Counted from the first letter of the stretch, positions 9,701 to 18,251 are shown. The stretch: 38,406 nucleotides of DNA from Streptomyces toxytricini (GCF_014649915.1 NZ_BMTY01000037.1:1-38406), one strand, 5' to 3'. Notes: generated by a model from the letters alone, not told the origin. A program made the numbers and translations.

Positions 9701-11484
9701 ACGGCGGTGAGGTGTCCGTCGGTGTAGCCGTAGGCGAGGATGCGGGGGCCGCCGTCGAGATGGAGGGCGGTGATACGGCCGTCGGCAGTGTCGAAGCGGA
9801 GGCGGTAGCCGCCGCAGTGGGATATGCCGAGGGGGGTGCCGTGCTCGTCGTACTCGAAGGTGATCAGGTTGCCGTTGCGGTCTTCGAGCTGCGCGATCGG
9901 TGCGATGCCATCCGCGTCCGGGTCGTCCGCCGGCGAGGTGAACCGGCGTGTGTGACCCGTCGCGGGGTCGGTCACCGTCCAGTCGCCGTCAGGTGTGCGC
10001 TCCATCGGGTGGCGGGGCGCCGACGGGGACACCGGCAGGACCGGCAGGCCGGGCGCAGTGTGTGGGTAGGGGACTCTGAGGCCGTCCTCGGTGACGAGGA
10101 TGACGCCTTCGGCGTCGACTTCGAGGTGCTGGTCGACGGTGGATGACCAGGTGGGGCCGAACCAGCGGCCGAGAGTGTAGCCCGATTCGGCGCGCCGGGA
10201 GAACACCAGCGGCAGGACGCCGGGCAGGACGATGTCGGTCTGCGGCAGGAACATCCGGCCGGTCGCCAGGTCCACGGGATCCGTGCCGTCGCACCGCTTG
10301 TCGCAGTCCCGCTGTTCGTTCTTGCCGGGGCCGTCCGTACTGTCCTCCTGACGGGCGGGTCCTGGTCTGGCGTCGTCGAGGTGTTTGGCGGTGGTGGCCG
10401 CCTTCTTGGCGGCGCCGGCGCCTTTGGGGCCGATGAGTTCGGGGATGAGTTTGCCAATGCCTTCGGAGGGGTCCTTCATGAACTCGTCGAGCATCTTCTT
10501 GCCCGAGCCCCAGGGGTCGTTGACCATCGTGACCAGGCCGGCGGCGGTGGAGTTCAGGTTGGTGAGGTACTCGGCCGGGTGGGCGATGTTGTAGGGGTCG
10601 CCGGGATTGAGGGAGCGGGCGAAGCTGACCACGCCGGCGGTGCCCTTGACGACGCCGCCCAGGAGGTGGGTGGCGGCGAGGTCGAGGTACTGCAGGCCGT
10701 CGCCGAGCTGCTGGGTGTAGGACGGCTTGGGCGGAGCCGCATCACGGGCCGCGCGGACGGCGCTGGCTGCGTTCTCAGCGAGTTCGTTGCGCTGCTTGCG
10801 GGCCTGGTCGAGCTTCTCCTGCGCTGCTGCCGCGAGGGGCTTGCCGGGGTCATCGAAGCTGTCTGAGGGCCTGGGCGGCAGGTGATCCTTCTTGGCCTCG
10901 ACGGCCGCCTTGTAGGCGTCGCGCTGCTTGGTGTAGGCGGCGTGGGCGTCCTGGGAGACCTTCTTGGCGTTGTTGTAGTCCTCCAGGGCTTCCCTGGCCT
11001 TGTTCTGCGCCCACTCCACCGTCTCGGCGAAACGGTTCATCGCGTCGGCGGCCTTGCCGAAGGCCTCGGCGGCCTTGAACCAGCGCGGCGGCTCCTTCGC
11101 CACCGCCTCCTGAAAGGCCCTGGCGGCTTCGCCCTTGAGCCCGTCGGGCTCGGTCAGGTTCTTCAGCCCGCTGCCGACGGAGGTGAAGGCCTTCTGGAAG
11201 TCGTTCAGGTGCCCGACCTGCTCGCGGATCTTCGCGGCGCTGCCGTAGACGAGCTTCTTCGGGTCCTCGGTCTGGCCGAGCTCGAGCTCGGCGACGTCCG
11301 CGCCGAGCTGGTTGGCCGCCGAGCGGCTCTTGTCGCGGATCCAGTCCGCACCGCTGTCCCAGCCGACGTCCTCGGCGACATCGGCCGCCTTGTCGCCGCC
11401 CCACTCGACGAAGTCGCCGACCTTCTCCGCGCCGTCCTCGACGACGTCCTCGACGGAGTCCGGTACCCAGTCCCGCCAGCCCAT
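6778..11484 (-). CDS. RHS-repeat polymorphic toxin with T7SS-type N-terminus
   Basis: A 1568-residue effector. Residues 1-350 are a helical N-terminus that I recognise as the putative type VII secretion signal domain of actinobacterial toxins; it is shared with the toxin at 32999. About 401-475 is the DUF6531 module (DPVDLATGRMF). About 540-1300 are YD/RHS repeats (YDEAGR, YDAAGR, TRYEYD), which form the hollow RHS shell. About 1340-1430 is the RHS core with FRYYDPETARY, SVDPLGLGP and a final DPLGL, the usual tip-cleavage region. Residues 1431-1568 are the toxic tip. The tip is His-rich (EHTHDPAGPHFHAG, GGDHHFFYEE), suggesting a metal-dependent nuclease, but I cannot place it in a family. The start overlaps the upstream stop as TGATG. 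Its immunity gene follows immediately. No frameshift is present in 4.7 kb. Confidence 0.92.
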   Translation of the reverse strand: MGWRDWVPDSVEDVVEDGAEKVGDFVEWGGDKAADVAEDVGWDSGADWIRDKSRSAANQLGADVAELELGQTEDPKKLVYGSAAKIREQVGHLNDFQKAFTSVGSGLKNLTEPDGLKGEAARAFQEAVAKEPPRWFKAAEAFGKAADAMNRFAETVEWAQNKAREALEDYNNAKKVSQDAHAAYTKQRDAYKAAVEAKKDHLPPRPSDSFDDPGKPLAAAAQEKLDQARKQRNELAENAASAVRAARDAAPPKPSYTQQLGDGLQYLDLAATHLLGGVVKGTAGVVSFARSLNPGDPYNIAHPAEYLTNLNSTAAGLVTMVNDPWGSGKKMLDEFMKDPSEGIGKLIPELIGPKGAGAAKKAATTAKHLDDARPGPARQEDSTDGPGKNEQRDCDKRCDGTDPVDLATGRMFLPQTDIVLPGVLPLVFSRRAESGYTLGRWFGPTWSSTVDQHLEVDAEGVILVTEDGLRVPYPHTAPGLPVLPVSPSAPRHPMERTPDGDWTVTDPATGHTRRFTSPADDPDADGIAPIAQLEDRNGNLITFEYDEHGTPLGISHCGGYRLRFDTADGRITALHLDGGPRILAYGYTDGHLTAVTNSSGRPLRFTYDDRARITSWIDTNDSRYAYAYDDHDRCTAQGGANGHMALVFAYGDPDPHTGMRTTTTTTPDGEVRRYLIDAAYRVVQSIDPLGAVTRSEFDTRGRLLSLTDPLDRTTVFHRDGEGRLVCVVRPDGRELSIDYDEAGRPVRDTHADRTSWTFTYDERGNRASRTNPAGGTTRYTYDDAGGLASITDPLGATTTVRCDRAGLPVKITDPVGAVTLYDRDAFGRPLRVMDPLGNTTTFEWTPEGRLARRVEPDGTFQSWSYDGEGNCVRHTDAIGGITTYEYGDFDVVRARTGPDGARHAFVHDARLRLTEVVNPQGRSWRYVYDAAGRPESETDFDGRTVRYVHDAAGRLVTRVNAAGQAVHVEYDVLDNRILKDVGGAVTRYEYDYSDCVAEITGPTGTVTYIRDRFGRVRDETADGRTLSRTYDELSRVVSRTTPSGVTSEWTYDAAGRRAGLTMPGTWIGIERDPMGRETGRRTSSGLTLDFERDTLGRLVSQRVTGADGSLLRRRGYTYRADGFLVGMQDELEDARTYELDPVGRVTAVSAAAGWSERYAYDAVGNQTDASWPVGHPGNTDVTGPRTYEGMRLIGAGRVRYEYDAAGRITLRQRTRLSRKPDTWRYEWDAEDRLTAVTTPDGTLWRYTYDALGRRSAKRRMAADGVTVAEETAFVWDGMTLCEQTTTAADQPHAVTLTWDHDGLRPLAQREKLTDADGGSIGSRFFAIVTDLIGTPTELVDEAGTVAWRTRSTVWGTTTWNTDAQAYTPLRFPGQYFDAETGLHYNCFRYYDPETARYVSVDPLGLGPAPNPAAYVVNPHTWSDPLGLTPCPPKGEKSNPFKLRDEAERAAFDAAGVPFGTTPDAEWIVMGDKTMKNMPGYVYSSDPSHWGNFRQFETPEGSRVVVEHTHDPAGPHFHAGGPKGLTLEDRMRSGVNFGWDNTADGYKTMERYLAIDKPGGDHHFFYEEK

Positions 11485-12050
11485 CAGCCCTTGCCCCCGT
11501 TGCCCCCGCCGGCCTGGTCCAGCAGGTCCTTCAGTGATCCGATCCGCCCCGTGGAGGTGACGGTGTCCTTGGTGTCCGACCAGGTCTGCCCGATGTCCTT
11601 CGCGCTCTGCTCGAACGACTTCGCGCTGTAGTCCGGCTTGTAGAGGCCTGGGGTGACGATGTCGCCCCAGGCCTTCTTCTCGATCTCGTCCTCACTGGCG
11701 TGCGGGTTGCCCCAGGCGGCGTTGAGGGCGACCTTGAACGTGCCCTGCACGTACTGGTCCTCCTCCCACATCGTCCCCGCAGCGATACCGAGGTTCCCGG
11801 CGAGGGCGGAGGCGTCCTGGATGAGGGCGCGCACGCCCCACTCCCAGCGTTCGCAGAAGTCCTCGAAGTCCTTCGCCAGGCCCGCGTGCCCGGTCTCCAT
11901 ACCGGTCATCGCCAAGTTCTCGAAACCCGCACCCTGGGAGGCACCGGCCGCATCACCGCTCTCACGGAGTTCCGCGATCGCCGCCCGCAGGCCGTTCTGG
12001 ATGGCCGCGACCGCCTGCGGGGACACCTCCAGGTCGCCATTGCCCGCCAT
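11484..12050 (-). CDS. WXG-type secretion partner or chaperone of cassette 1
   Basis: A 188-residue, mostly helical protein without signal peptide. The central motif block FCERWEWGVR, AGTMWEEDQY and GNPHASEDEI is nearly the same as in the protein at 34663, showing that these are paralogues in two matching operons. Size, helicity and position directly before a toxin with a type VII-like signal suggest a WXG100/LXG-class partner that pairs with the toxin for export. That role is inferred. A Gly-rich tail ends the protein. The ATG at 12050 overlaps the upstream stop (TGATG); its own stop overlaps the toxin start in the same way, so all three are translationally coupled. The longer upstream frame overlaps the SseB-like gene and is rejected. 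Confidence 0.78.
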   Translation of the reverse strand: MAGNGDLEVSPQAVAAIQNGLRAAIAELRESGDAAGASQGAGFENLAMTGMETGHAGLAKDFEDFCERWEWGVRALIQDASALAGNLGIAAGTMWEEDQYVQGTFKVALNAAWGNPHASEDEIEKKAWGDIVTPGLYKPDYSAKSFEQSAKDIGQTWSDTKDTVTSTGRIGSLKDLLDQAGGGNGGKG

Positions 12051-12475
12051 CAGGCCGCCTCGCCCGAGCCGGCCGCGGCGGCCTCGCCGGAACCGAGGTC
12101 GACCGCGGCGGCATCCGGGACGATGCCCGCCACGGGCGGGAACAGCATCGACCCGTCCTCGTCCGCCACATTGACGGCGATTCCGGCAGGACCCTCGACG
12201 GCCGGGACGACCGCATCGGCCAGACGCGCCCCGAGGATCGCCAGGTAGGGCCACTCGCCGTCGGTCTCGCCCCGGGCCACGGCGAAACGGGCGAGGGCCT
12301 CCTCATCGGTGAACGCGTACAGCCAGCGGATCCCGCCGGACACCGCGGACATCAACCCGCCATCGTGGGCGTCCGCGTACGGAACCAGCAACACCGCACG
12401 CCGGAACTCACCGACCAAACGGGCCGGAACACCCCTGCCCTGCCGGTACTCGGCTATCTCTGCGGCCAGCTCCAT
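12050..12475 (-). CDS. SseB-family protein heading cassette 1
   Basis: A 141-residue protein of the SseB N-terminal-domain family. The core reads VPARLVGEFRRAVLLVP, then GGIRWLYAFTDEEALARFA and GIVPDAAAVDLG. A low-complexity Ala/Gly/Glu tail ends it. In Gram-negatives SseB is a secreted translocon component, but actinobacterial homologues are small cytoplasmic-looking proteins commonly found beside WXG and toxin genes, so an accessory role in toxin export is inferred. It is the first gene of the operon. The ATG at 12475 is preceded by a purine-rich ribosome site (gaaggggg, about 10 nt upstream), and the frame upstream of it has no conserved content. Its paralogue at 35298 leads cassette 2. 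Confidence 0.8.
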   Translation of the reverse strand: MELAAEIAEYRQGRGVPARLVGEFRRAVLLVPYADAHDGGLMSAVSGGIRWLYAFTDEEALARFAVARGETDGEWPYLAILGARLADAVVPAVEGPAGIAVNVADEDGSMLFPPVAGIVPDAAAVDLGSGEAAAAGSGEAA

Positions 12476-12938
12476 CCCAGTCCGCCCCCTTCCGAACCAT
12501 TCACACCGGAACGGAACACTACCTTGATCACAAAAGCTGAATACCTGTGAGGTGTGGGCATCACCCTGGAGCCAGCCCGTGGCTGTGATGCGTTCGCGTA
12601 CCGGTCGGCCACTGGTACTATGTGGCCGCCCACATCGCTGACGTGAGCCCGTAAGGCAGCCGGCCCGCGCACGTTCCGCCCGGCGGTAGCGCGCCGTGGG
12701 GGCCAGCCGGTCGCATCCCGCAGGCCGCCCGCCGGCCCCTGCTGCCCCGGGAGGGGCCGGCGGCTTCGCGACGACGCGGGCGTGGTTCGTCTCGATACGT
12801 TCGCGCTGCCCGGGCGCCTGTTCGGTCAGCTGGCCCAGCGCCAGGTCCGATCCCGCCACGACGGGCACTCACCCCTCCATGCCGGGGCGTACAGGCTCGT
12901 ACCCCCGCCGGGACGGCGGCTCGGTGGCGGCCGGGTGA
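12476..12938. other. Upstream region of toxin cassette 1
   Basis: No convincing gene on either strand. The 70 bases next to 12475 are less GC-rich than the surroundings and probably hold the cassette promoter; a TAGTGT-like -10 lies on the minus strand near 12520-12525, without a confident -35. A minus-strand Arg/Pro-rich frame further up was not accepted as a gene. Confidence 0.4.
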
Positions 12939-14258
12939 TCAGATGCGGTGGAGCGGCGCGGAGTGCTGCCAGTGCCAGTTGACCGGGCCCCACTGCTTCT
13001 TCAGGGCCGTGCGCTGTCGGGCGTACGCCCGCAGTGTCTCCTCAACGGTTGCCGCGAGGTCGGTGAGGTCGTCTGGGGCAGGGACGCGCAGGATCAGGTG
13101 CTGCTTGGTATGGGCCAACAGCAGGTCGCCGTTGGGGGCACAGGATCCGAGGGTGAAGTGGGTCAGCGGCTTGAAGGTCTTGGTGCCGGTGTCCAGCTTG
13201 GCGCGGAGGGCTCCTGCCCGGTCCCAGGCGTAGAGGCCGTAGCGGTTGAGGTGGAAGGCGTGGCCCCGGTGCGGGTCGGCCGCGAGGTTGAAGCAGAACC
13301 CGGTGAAGGGCGAGTCGCGCCACTCATGCAGGCCGTGGAGCCGTCCGGTCATCTCCCCCTGGTCGTTGACGAGGGCGAAGACGAAGGGCTGGCCGCGGCT
13401 GCCACTTCGGAACGTCCTGGCGTAGAAGGGGACGACGAAGAGGTCGTCGGAGAGCGGCACCGGTCGGCCGAGGCGGGACTGCTCCCATTTGGAGAGGCGG
13501 TCCTCGGCGGCGACGAGCTCAGTCAGGGCCGGGCGTGGGCGGTTCGCCATCCCTATGGGATCGCCCTTATAGGTGGCGTGCGGGCGCAGGTCGGCGGCGC
13601 TCTGGTGTGCCGGCTCGGGGTCGAGCGAGGCAAGCGCGCGGATGGCCGGCTTGGACTCGGCGGTCAGAGCTCCCTCGGCGATGCCCACGAGGTTGGTGAT
13701 GACGCTTCCGAACCTCCAGACCCCGTACTCAGCGAGGGTGCACAGCAGTCGGCCCGAGGGGGTGACGCTGATGGACCCGGCGAAAGGGTCGCCCTCCTGC
13801 GGCGTGAAGTCCCGGAAGGGCCGGCCGTCCTTGGAGTCGTAGACGGCCAAAACGCGACTGAGGTCCGGCGCGACGAGCGTGGTCATGTCCGGCGTCGCGG
13901 TAATGGCGAGGACCCCGTCGGGCAGTGCGCACAGGCCGATGTCGCCTCCGTCAGCGACGTCCGAGCCCCCCTCGCGCGCACCGCCGGTACGGAACTGCGC
14001 GCTCGCCAGGACCGCGCCCTCAGCGGAGTACCGGGTGATGATCCGGTACCCGAAGTTCGCAACCCGCGGGTCCTGCTCCTCGTCGGCGACGCCGTGGGTG
14101 TAACGGCCAACGCCGTAGAGGGCGTACACCTCGCCATTCGCGGCTCCGGCGAGGTCGAAGAGCGTCAGACCCCAGCCCGTTGAGTACAGCGCGGTCAGGT
14201 CGAGGGCGTGGTGGTCCACCAGTGGGCTCGGCAGGGCCAGGGGAAGGGTCTGGATCAT
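12939..14258 (-). CDS. Conserved hypothetical protein, propeller-like
   Basis: An intact 439-residue soluble protein with no signal peptide or membrane segment. Repeated strand-rich blocks such as GEVYALYGVGRYT, GVLAITATPDM, SVTPSGRLLCTL, GHAFHLNRYGLYAWDR and GSCAPNGDLLLAHTK look like blades of a beta propeller, but no named repeat signature is seen. The C-terminus is a basic, Trp-rich helix (RTALKKQWGPVNWHW). Codon usage matches an expressed gene, and the antisense frame is a shadow. The ATG at 14258 has a short AAAGGG upstream; spacing is tight, so the start is uncertain. It is transcribed towards cassette 1 and sits alone. Function unknown. Confidence 0.75.
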   Translation of the reverse strand: MIQTLPLALPSPLVDHHALDLTALYSTGWGLTLFDLAGAANGEVYALYGVGRYTHGVADEEQDPRVANFGYRIITRYSAEGAVLASAQFRTGGAREGGSDVADGGDIGLCALPDGVLAITATPDMTTLVAPDLSRVLAVYDSKDGRPFRDFTPQEGDPFAGSISVTPSGRLLCTLAEYGVWRFGSVITNLVGIAEGALTAESKPAIRALASLDPEPAHQSAADLRPHATYKGDPIGMANRPRPALTELVAAEDRLSKWEQSRLGRPVPLSDDLFVVPFYARTFRSGSRGQPFVFALVNDQGEMTGRLHGLHEWRDSPFTGFCFNLAADPHRGHAFHLNRYGLYAWDRAGALRAKLDTGTKTFKPLTHFTLGSCAPNGDLLLAHTKQHLILRVPAPDDLTDLAATVEETLRAYARQRTALKKQWGPVNWHWQHSAPLHRI

Positions 14259-14263
14259 GCCCT

Positions 14264-14573
14264 TTATCGTGCGTCAAGGCACTGACAGTCGGTCGGCCAG
14301 GGCGCCCTGGCCGACCTGCCCGTCATCCACCACCACGGCGAGCGTCCGGTACGGCGCCGGCAGGCATCGAGCGGCAGGCCGCCCCCGCTGGCACCCAACG
14401 ACGCCCGACCGGCTCGATGCGGAGGGCTCCTGACGACGGCCGCCACCGTCGGGCGCCGTGGTGCGCGCAGCCGGACCGCGGACCTGCCCTGGAGGGGTCG
14501 CTCGGCGAATCGGCTGGCCAAATTCCGCCGGCGAGCTCGGCCAGTGGTCCCACGCGGTCGGCGAGGGGGTCCG
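14264..14573. other. Gene-poor gap
   Basis: Between the hypothetical gene and the stop of the broken membrane protein. Frames here are Arg/Pro-rich continuations of the neighbouring broken frame, and no signal was recognised. Confidence 0.4.
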
Positions 14574-15160
14574 TCAGTCGAAGAGGTCCAGGAGATCCGT
14601 CCGGGAGCCCGCGTCGCCGGCGGGGCGCGCCCGCATGGGGCGCGCTCGCGGGCAGGTCTTTGTCGCGGCCCGTGCGCGGACGGCGTCGGGCCCGCCGCAC
14701 GCCTGCACGACAAAGTCGCCGAAGACCCTGGCGAATGCGGCCGGGTCGCGGAACTCCGCGCCGAACGCCTGGCCGTCCCGTAGCGGCACCCACACCACCC
14801 GGACGGCCCGTGGCCATCGGGGCACCGGCTGGTCGTCCGCGGTGGACCGCCCCTCCAGCCACAGCGCGCCACGTGCAGCAGGTTCACGCTCTCCATCGGC
14901 AGTCGCTTGCGCCCCACGCGCAGTTCCACCGGCGTCAGCTCGACGCGCCGGTCCTTGTTCGGGTACCAGGCGACGCCGATCCCGAACGGCACGTACAGCA
15001 CGATCCCGATCAGGGGCCATGCCACGGCGTCGCCCCACGACCGGATCAGCCCGCCGTCCAGCAGGTACAGGGTCCCGATGACCAGGACCCACTTCGCCGT
15101 CATCCGCCAGAATCCGCTGCCCTGCCGGTACGGGACCCTTGGCTTCCCCGTGTTCGCCAT
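14574..15160 (-). pseudogene. Two-helix membrane protein split by a frameshift
   Basis: The first frame starts MANTGKPRVPYRQG at ATG 15160 and has two membrane helices (KWVLVIGTLYLLDGG and AWPLIGIVLYVPFGIGVAWY). It then enters a soluble domain (RVELTPVELRVGRKRLPMES). Near 14870 the reading jumps frame: ALWLEGRSTADDQPVPRWP, VVWVPLRDGQAFGAEF and FVVQACGGPDAV complete a domain resembling a membrane-anchored PH-like module, ending DLLDLF at TGA 14574. One missing base in the GCGCGC stretch explains the break. Either a recent inactivation or an assembly error is possible, because everything else reads cleanly. Confidence 0.65.
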
Positions 15161-15460
15161 GCCCGCACGCTATCCGCCGCCCCCGGCGCGCCGTGAGCGG
15201 CCCTCGCCCTCGCGGGGTGCCGGCGGCGATCGGTGGGTTCCGGCGGAAGCGCCTTGGACGGCTCCTCGTACTTGGTCCCGGTGTTCGAGAGCGACGCCCG
15301 CGACGGGCTGTCGTGGCTCAGACCGGTCGTGGGCAGCCGGCCGGTTGCCGCTGCGGGCAGCTGAGGGTGGTAGCCGGGTGCTCGCCCGGTGCCAGGCGGG
15401 GAATCCCGCCAGGACCGGTTCTCTTGGCCCGTCCTTGCTAGGTGCTCTGACCGCATGGGC

Positions 15461-15772
15461 GGGGACGGCCTCCCGCCATTGAGGGGTCCAGGCAGGCCAG
15501 GCCGATCTCGTTGAACCGGTGGATCACATCGCGGACGGTGTCCTCGTCCGCTTGGACCAGCTGGGAGCGATCACCGGCACCCGGTTCCCGCTGGCCAAGG
15601 CCAGCAGCATCATTGCGCGGCGGTAGCGCACCGAACTGGTACTGCCCCGGCGCACGATCTGCTGCAGTCGTTGTCCCTCCTGGTCGGTCAGTCTGCGTAC
15701 TCGTACTAGTTCCGCCTTGCTTCTCCCGCTGGTCAGCCATGCCCGAGCCCGAATACGCGACTCGCTTAGCAT
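15461..15772 (-). pseudogene. IS630-type transposase N-terminal fragment
   Basis: The frame from ATG 15772 reads LTDQEGQRLQQIVRRG and RRAMMLLALASGNRVPVIA, the N-terminal helix-turn-helix of an IS630-family transposase common in Streptomyces. At about 15570 it shifts frame to QLVQADEDTVRDVIHRFNE and ends at AGGRPR near 15461. The DDE catalytic domain is absent. It is a dead fragment with one frameshift and a 3' truncation. Confidence 0.8.
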
Positions 15773-15780
15773 CTCCTGTC

Positions 15781-16022
15781 ATGAGCGATTCAGAGCATCT
15801 TCTTGCCTGGCTGCAGGACTGATACACGCAGCAGTGCAACGGCGACTGGGAGCACGAGTGGGGTGTGAAGATCGCCACGCTCGACAACCCCGGCTGGACG
15901 GTCGAAATTGATCTGGAGGAGACGGACCTGGAAGGCCGCGAGTACCCCCGTCGGGACGTCAATCGCAGCACGCAGGACTGGGTCTGGGCCTGGACCGCTG
16001 AGAAGACCTTCCACGCCGCAGC
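15781..16022 (+). pseudogene. Imm53-family immunity protein, nonsense-mutated and truncated
   Basis: Reads MSDSEHLLAWLQD, a TGA at 15820-15822 where the family has Trp, then CNGDWEHEWGVKIATLDNPGW, VEIDLEETDLEG and WVWAWTAEKTFHAA. This is the pattern of immunity protein 53, a small cytoplasmic protector against polymorphic toxins. A single base change (TGG to TGA) at codon 14 removes nearly the whole protein. A GTG at 15865 could reinitiate but would miss the conserved N-terminus. The 3' end is cut near 16022 by an IS701 fragment. No cognate toxin is seen in the window, so it is a fossil of an orphan immunity gene. Confidence 0.75.
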
Positions 16023-16522
16023 GAAGTGTCGGCGGGCAGGTCGCAGAGCCAGAACTGGACCGGCTCGGCCTGGCCGGCCGGCCACTCGGCCAGGAGCCAG
16101 CACTCCGGAAGTTCCGATCCGTCGACGGTTTGGCGGACCTCGCGTCCGGCGGGCCGGATCCGCAAGGCCGTAAACCGCGAGTACATCCGTTTGAAGCCGC
16201 TGCGGCCCGTGCCGGGCCGGGATCCCTCACGCCACTGCACCGGCTTCGCCGCCTTCGTGCCCGCAGCGATTACCAGCTGCTTCACCGACTCCGACTGAGG
16301 CTTGTCTGGGTACTTCGCCACCGGCGGGCGCCCGGTGCCGGAGTACGGTTCGACGACCGGGACTGCGTAGCTGGGCTGGGCCGACAGGGTCGTGGAGATC
16401 CCCACCATGTAGTTGAGGCCGCGGGCCTGAAGGCCGTGCCGGAAGGCGGCGGCGTCGCCGTATCCGGTGTCCGCGATGGCCAGCGGCACCTCGATCTCCC
16501 ACGAGCGCGTCTCGTTGAGCAC
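16023..16522 (-). pseudogene. IS701-type transposase internal fragment
   Basis: About 165 codons reading NETRSWEIEVPLAIADTGYG, LQARGLNYMVGIST, GTGRPPVAKYPDKP and PECWLLAEWPAGQAEPVQF, the central DDE region of an IS701-family transposase. Both ends are missing: it joins the Imm53 remnant near 16022 and a zinc-ribbon gene near 16520. No terminal repeats are visible. It is a relic only. Confidence 0.8.
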
Positions 16523-17290
16523 TGCCCGGTCTGCGCCCGGAGGAAGCGTGCTCCCGCTCTGCCCGAGGCGCGGCCGAACCTGGCGGCGCAGTGGCACCCC
16601 GCGCGCAACAACGGGCTGACGGCCGCAAAGGTCACCGCCGGTTCGCACCGCCTGGTCTGGTGGAAATGCAGCGTGTGCGCCGGCGAGTTAAGGTGTTCCA
16701 CCGCATCCGCGGCGTGACCTCGTGTCCCTCCTGCTCCGGCCGGGTGCGCTACCAGGCGCTGTCGAGCGAGAACCCCGAGCTCGCGGCCCTGTGGCACCCG
16801 TCCATGAACGGCGCCCTCACCCCGGCGGAGGTGACCGCCGGGGCCAACGTGCCGGTCTGGTGGCTGTGCCCCGCCGGACACGAACCTTGGTCCGCGCAGG
16901 TGGCGCAGGTGTTCACGGGCAGGCAGGGCTTCCCGCGTTGCCGGAAGCACATGCGTCTCCTCGCAGGAGACGGAACTGTTCGCCGAGCTCCAGCTCGTCC
17001 TCACCGGCGGAGAGCAGCAGTACCCGCTGCAGACGCCGCACGGCCGGTACCGGCTCGACAGGCTCTTCCCGGCGGGCCCCGACCAGGGCGGTTGCGGTGG
17101 AGTTCGACGGATCGTACTGGCACCGCGATACCGAGGAGCGCGACCGGCTCAAGGCGGAGGCTGTGGAACGCCACCGGCCCGGCTGGATGGTGGTGAGGGT
17201 ACGTGAGGAACCGCTGCAAGCGACCAGGCAGCGCGACGTAGTCGTGCCGTTTCTGGCAGACCCGTTCACGGCTGCCAGCACCGTTCATCC
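16521..17290 (+). pseudogene. Zinc-ribbon repeat protein with nuclease-like C-terminus, multiply frameshifted
   Basis: Successive frames read CPVCARRKRAPAL with AAQWHP (frame 2), then TSCPSCSGRVRYQ with LAALWHPSMNG and WWLCPAGHEPW (frame 1). ETELFAELQLVLTGGEQQYP and GRYRLDRLFP follow (frame 2), and VAVEFDGSYWHRDTEERD with GWMVVRVREEPL comes last (frame 3). These are treble-clef zinc ribbons (W..N..L.P..V style repeats) followed by a Vsr-like PD-(D/E)XK nuclease fold, a combination found in actinobacterial DNA-cutting proteins of unknown role. At least three frame changes and a missing 5' end make it non-functional as assembled. Confidence 0.65.
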
Positions 17291-17509
17291 ACTACGGACA
17301 CGGACCGGGAGGAGAAGCCCCAGGTCTACGGGCAGCTGGTGCCCCTGTACCTCGTGGTCGACATACAGGCCAAGGAGATCACCTGCTTCTCCGACCCCTC
17401 CCCGCAGGGCTACCGCGCCCACAAGAGGGTCTCCTTCGGCACCCTCCTGCCGGTGCCCGCCCCCTTCTCGTCCGAGTTCGACACGACGGCCTTCCAGCCG
17501 GCGGGCTGA
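17291..17509 (+). pseudogene. Uma2-family endonuclease C-terminal fragment
   Basis: An open stretch of 73 codons ending TGA 17507-17509 reads EEKPQVYGQLVPLYLVVD, ITCFSDPSPQGYRAHKRV, FGTLLPVPAPF. This is the C-terminal half of a Uma2 (DUF820) putative restriction-endonuclease-like protein, abundant in Streptomyces. The first half, including the start, is missing. It is joined directly to the end of the nuclease fragment before it. Confidence 0.7.
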
Positions 17510-17518
17510 GGCAGGGCG

Positions 17519-18085
17519 TCAGTCGCAGTCGACCCCGTGCAGGGCCGGCATCACGGGGTCGCCCCCGCGGCCGTGGAGCACCAGGACGCCCGCCCGTTCG
17601 CCCCAGGTCAGCTCATACTGGCCCGCGGCGATGGGGCGCGCGTTGTCATCGGCGACCCAGGAGCTGCTTGGTAGGGCGAACCCGACCCCGTTCACCGCGT
17701 AGACGCTTCCGTCGCCGATCACGAGGAACGAGTTCTCCCGCACCAGGGCCCGGCAGCCGTCCGGACCCGCCGGGTCCAGCACCCGGTACTCCGCCCCCAG
17801 GTCCCCCGCCCCGCCGAGCCCCACGCCGGCCACGGCCACCAGCGCGGGGAGGGCGAACGCCGCCCGCCACGGCCCGGAGGGCCGGGAGCGGGGGCGGATC
17901 CGCAGTGCCGCGGCGGCGAGGAGCGCGATGCTAGCGACCGCCCAGTGCGGCAGCACCCGCTCGGGGACGACCAGGATCAGCTCGGTCCAGCTCACGACGG
18001 CGGCGAGCACCGCGCACAGGACGGCGAGGAGGAACCGCCGGTCCACCGGCAACCCCCGCCGCTCCGACTCCGGTTCCGCTCCCAT
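17519..18085 (-). CDS. Membrane protein of unknown function
   Basis: An intact 188-residue protein with three predicted membrane helices: about 17-40 (FLLAVLCAVLAAVVSW), 46-64 (WAVASIALLAAAALRI) and 75-92 (FALPALVAVAGVGLGG). An extracytoplasmic C-terminal domain of roughly 90 residues follows. That domain contains two cysteines (GCRALV and the last VDCD), which could pair outside the membrane. The ATG at 18085 opens the frame, and the upstream sequence has a stop in frame. It converges with the Uma2 fragment and is divergent from the toxin at 18252. No family recognised. Confidence 0.7.
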   Translation of the reverse strand: MGAEPESERRGLPVDRRFLLAVLCAVLAAVVSWTELILVVPERVLPHWAVASIALLAAAALRIRPRSRPSGPWRAAFALPALVAVAGVGLGGAGDLGAEYRVLDPAGPDGCRALVRENSFLVIGDGSVYAVNGVGFALPSSSWVADDNARPIAAGQYELTWGERAGVLVLHGRGGDPVMPALHGVDCD

Positions 18086-18251
18086 TCCCCCACCCTACGC
18101 GGCCCGTTGGGCTAAATGATCATTACCTGTGGTAGCGCCTTACGGTCGGTCGCGACCACACGCGCGCATGGCACATGACGCGTGAGCAACATCGGCGGCA
18201 GTGGCCGCCACGGGGAAGCGCGGCTCTCGCGGGCCGCGTCGTAAGGAACGC

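Noticed and set aside
7585..10146. 853-codon open frame on the plus strand
   Set aside because: Antisense of the RHS toxin; Val/Gly/Arg/Asp-biased with no domain, a GC-codon shadow.
12618..12938. Small genes in the gap upstream of cassette 1
   Set aside because: Short Arg/Pro/Gly-rich frames on both strands with no ribosome site or family resemblance.
15820..15822. TGA in the Imm53 reading as a possible recoding site
   Set aside because: A conserved Trp position changed to TGA, together with a truncated 3' end, is better explained by simple decay; no selenocysteine or other recoding signal was seen.
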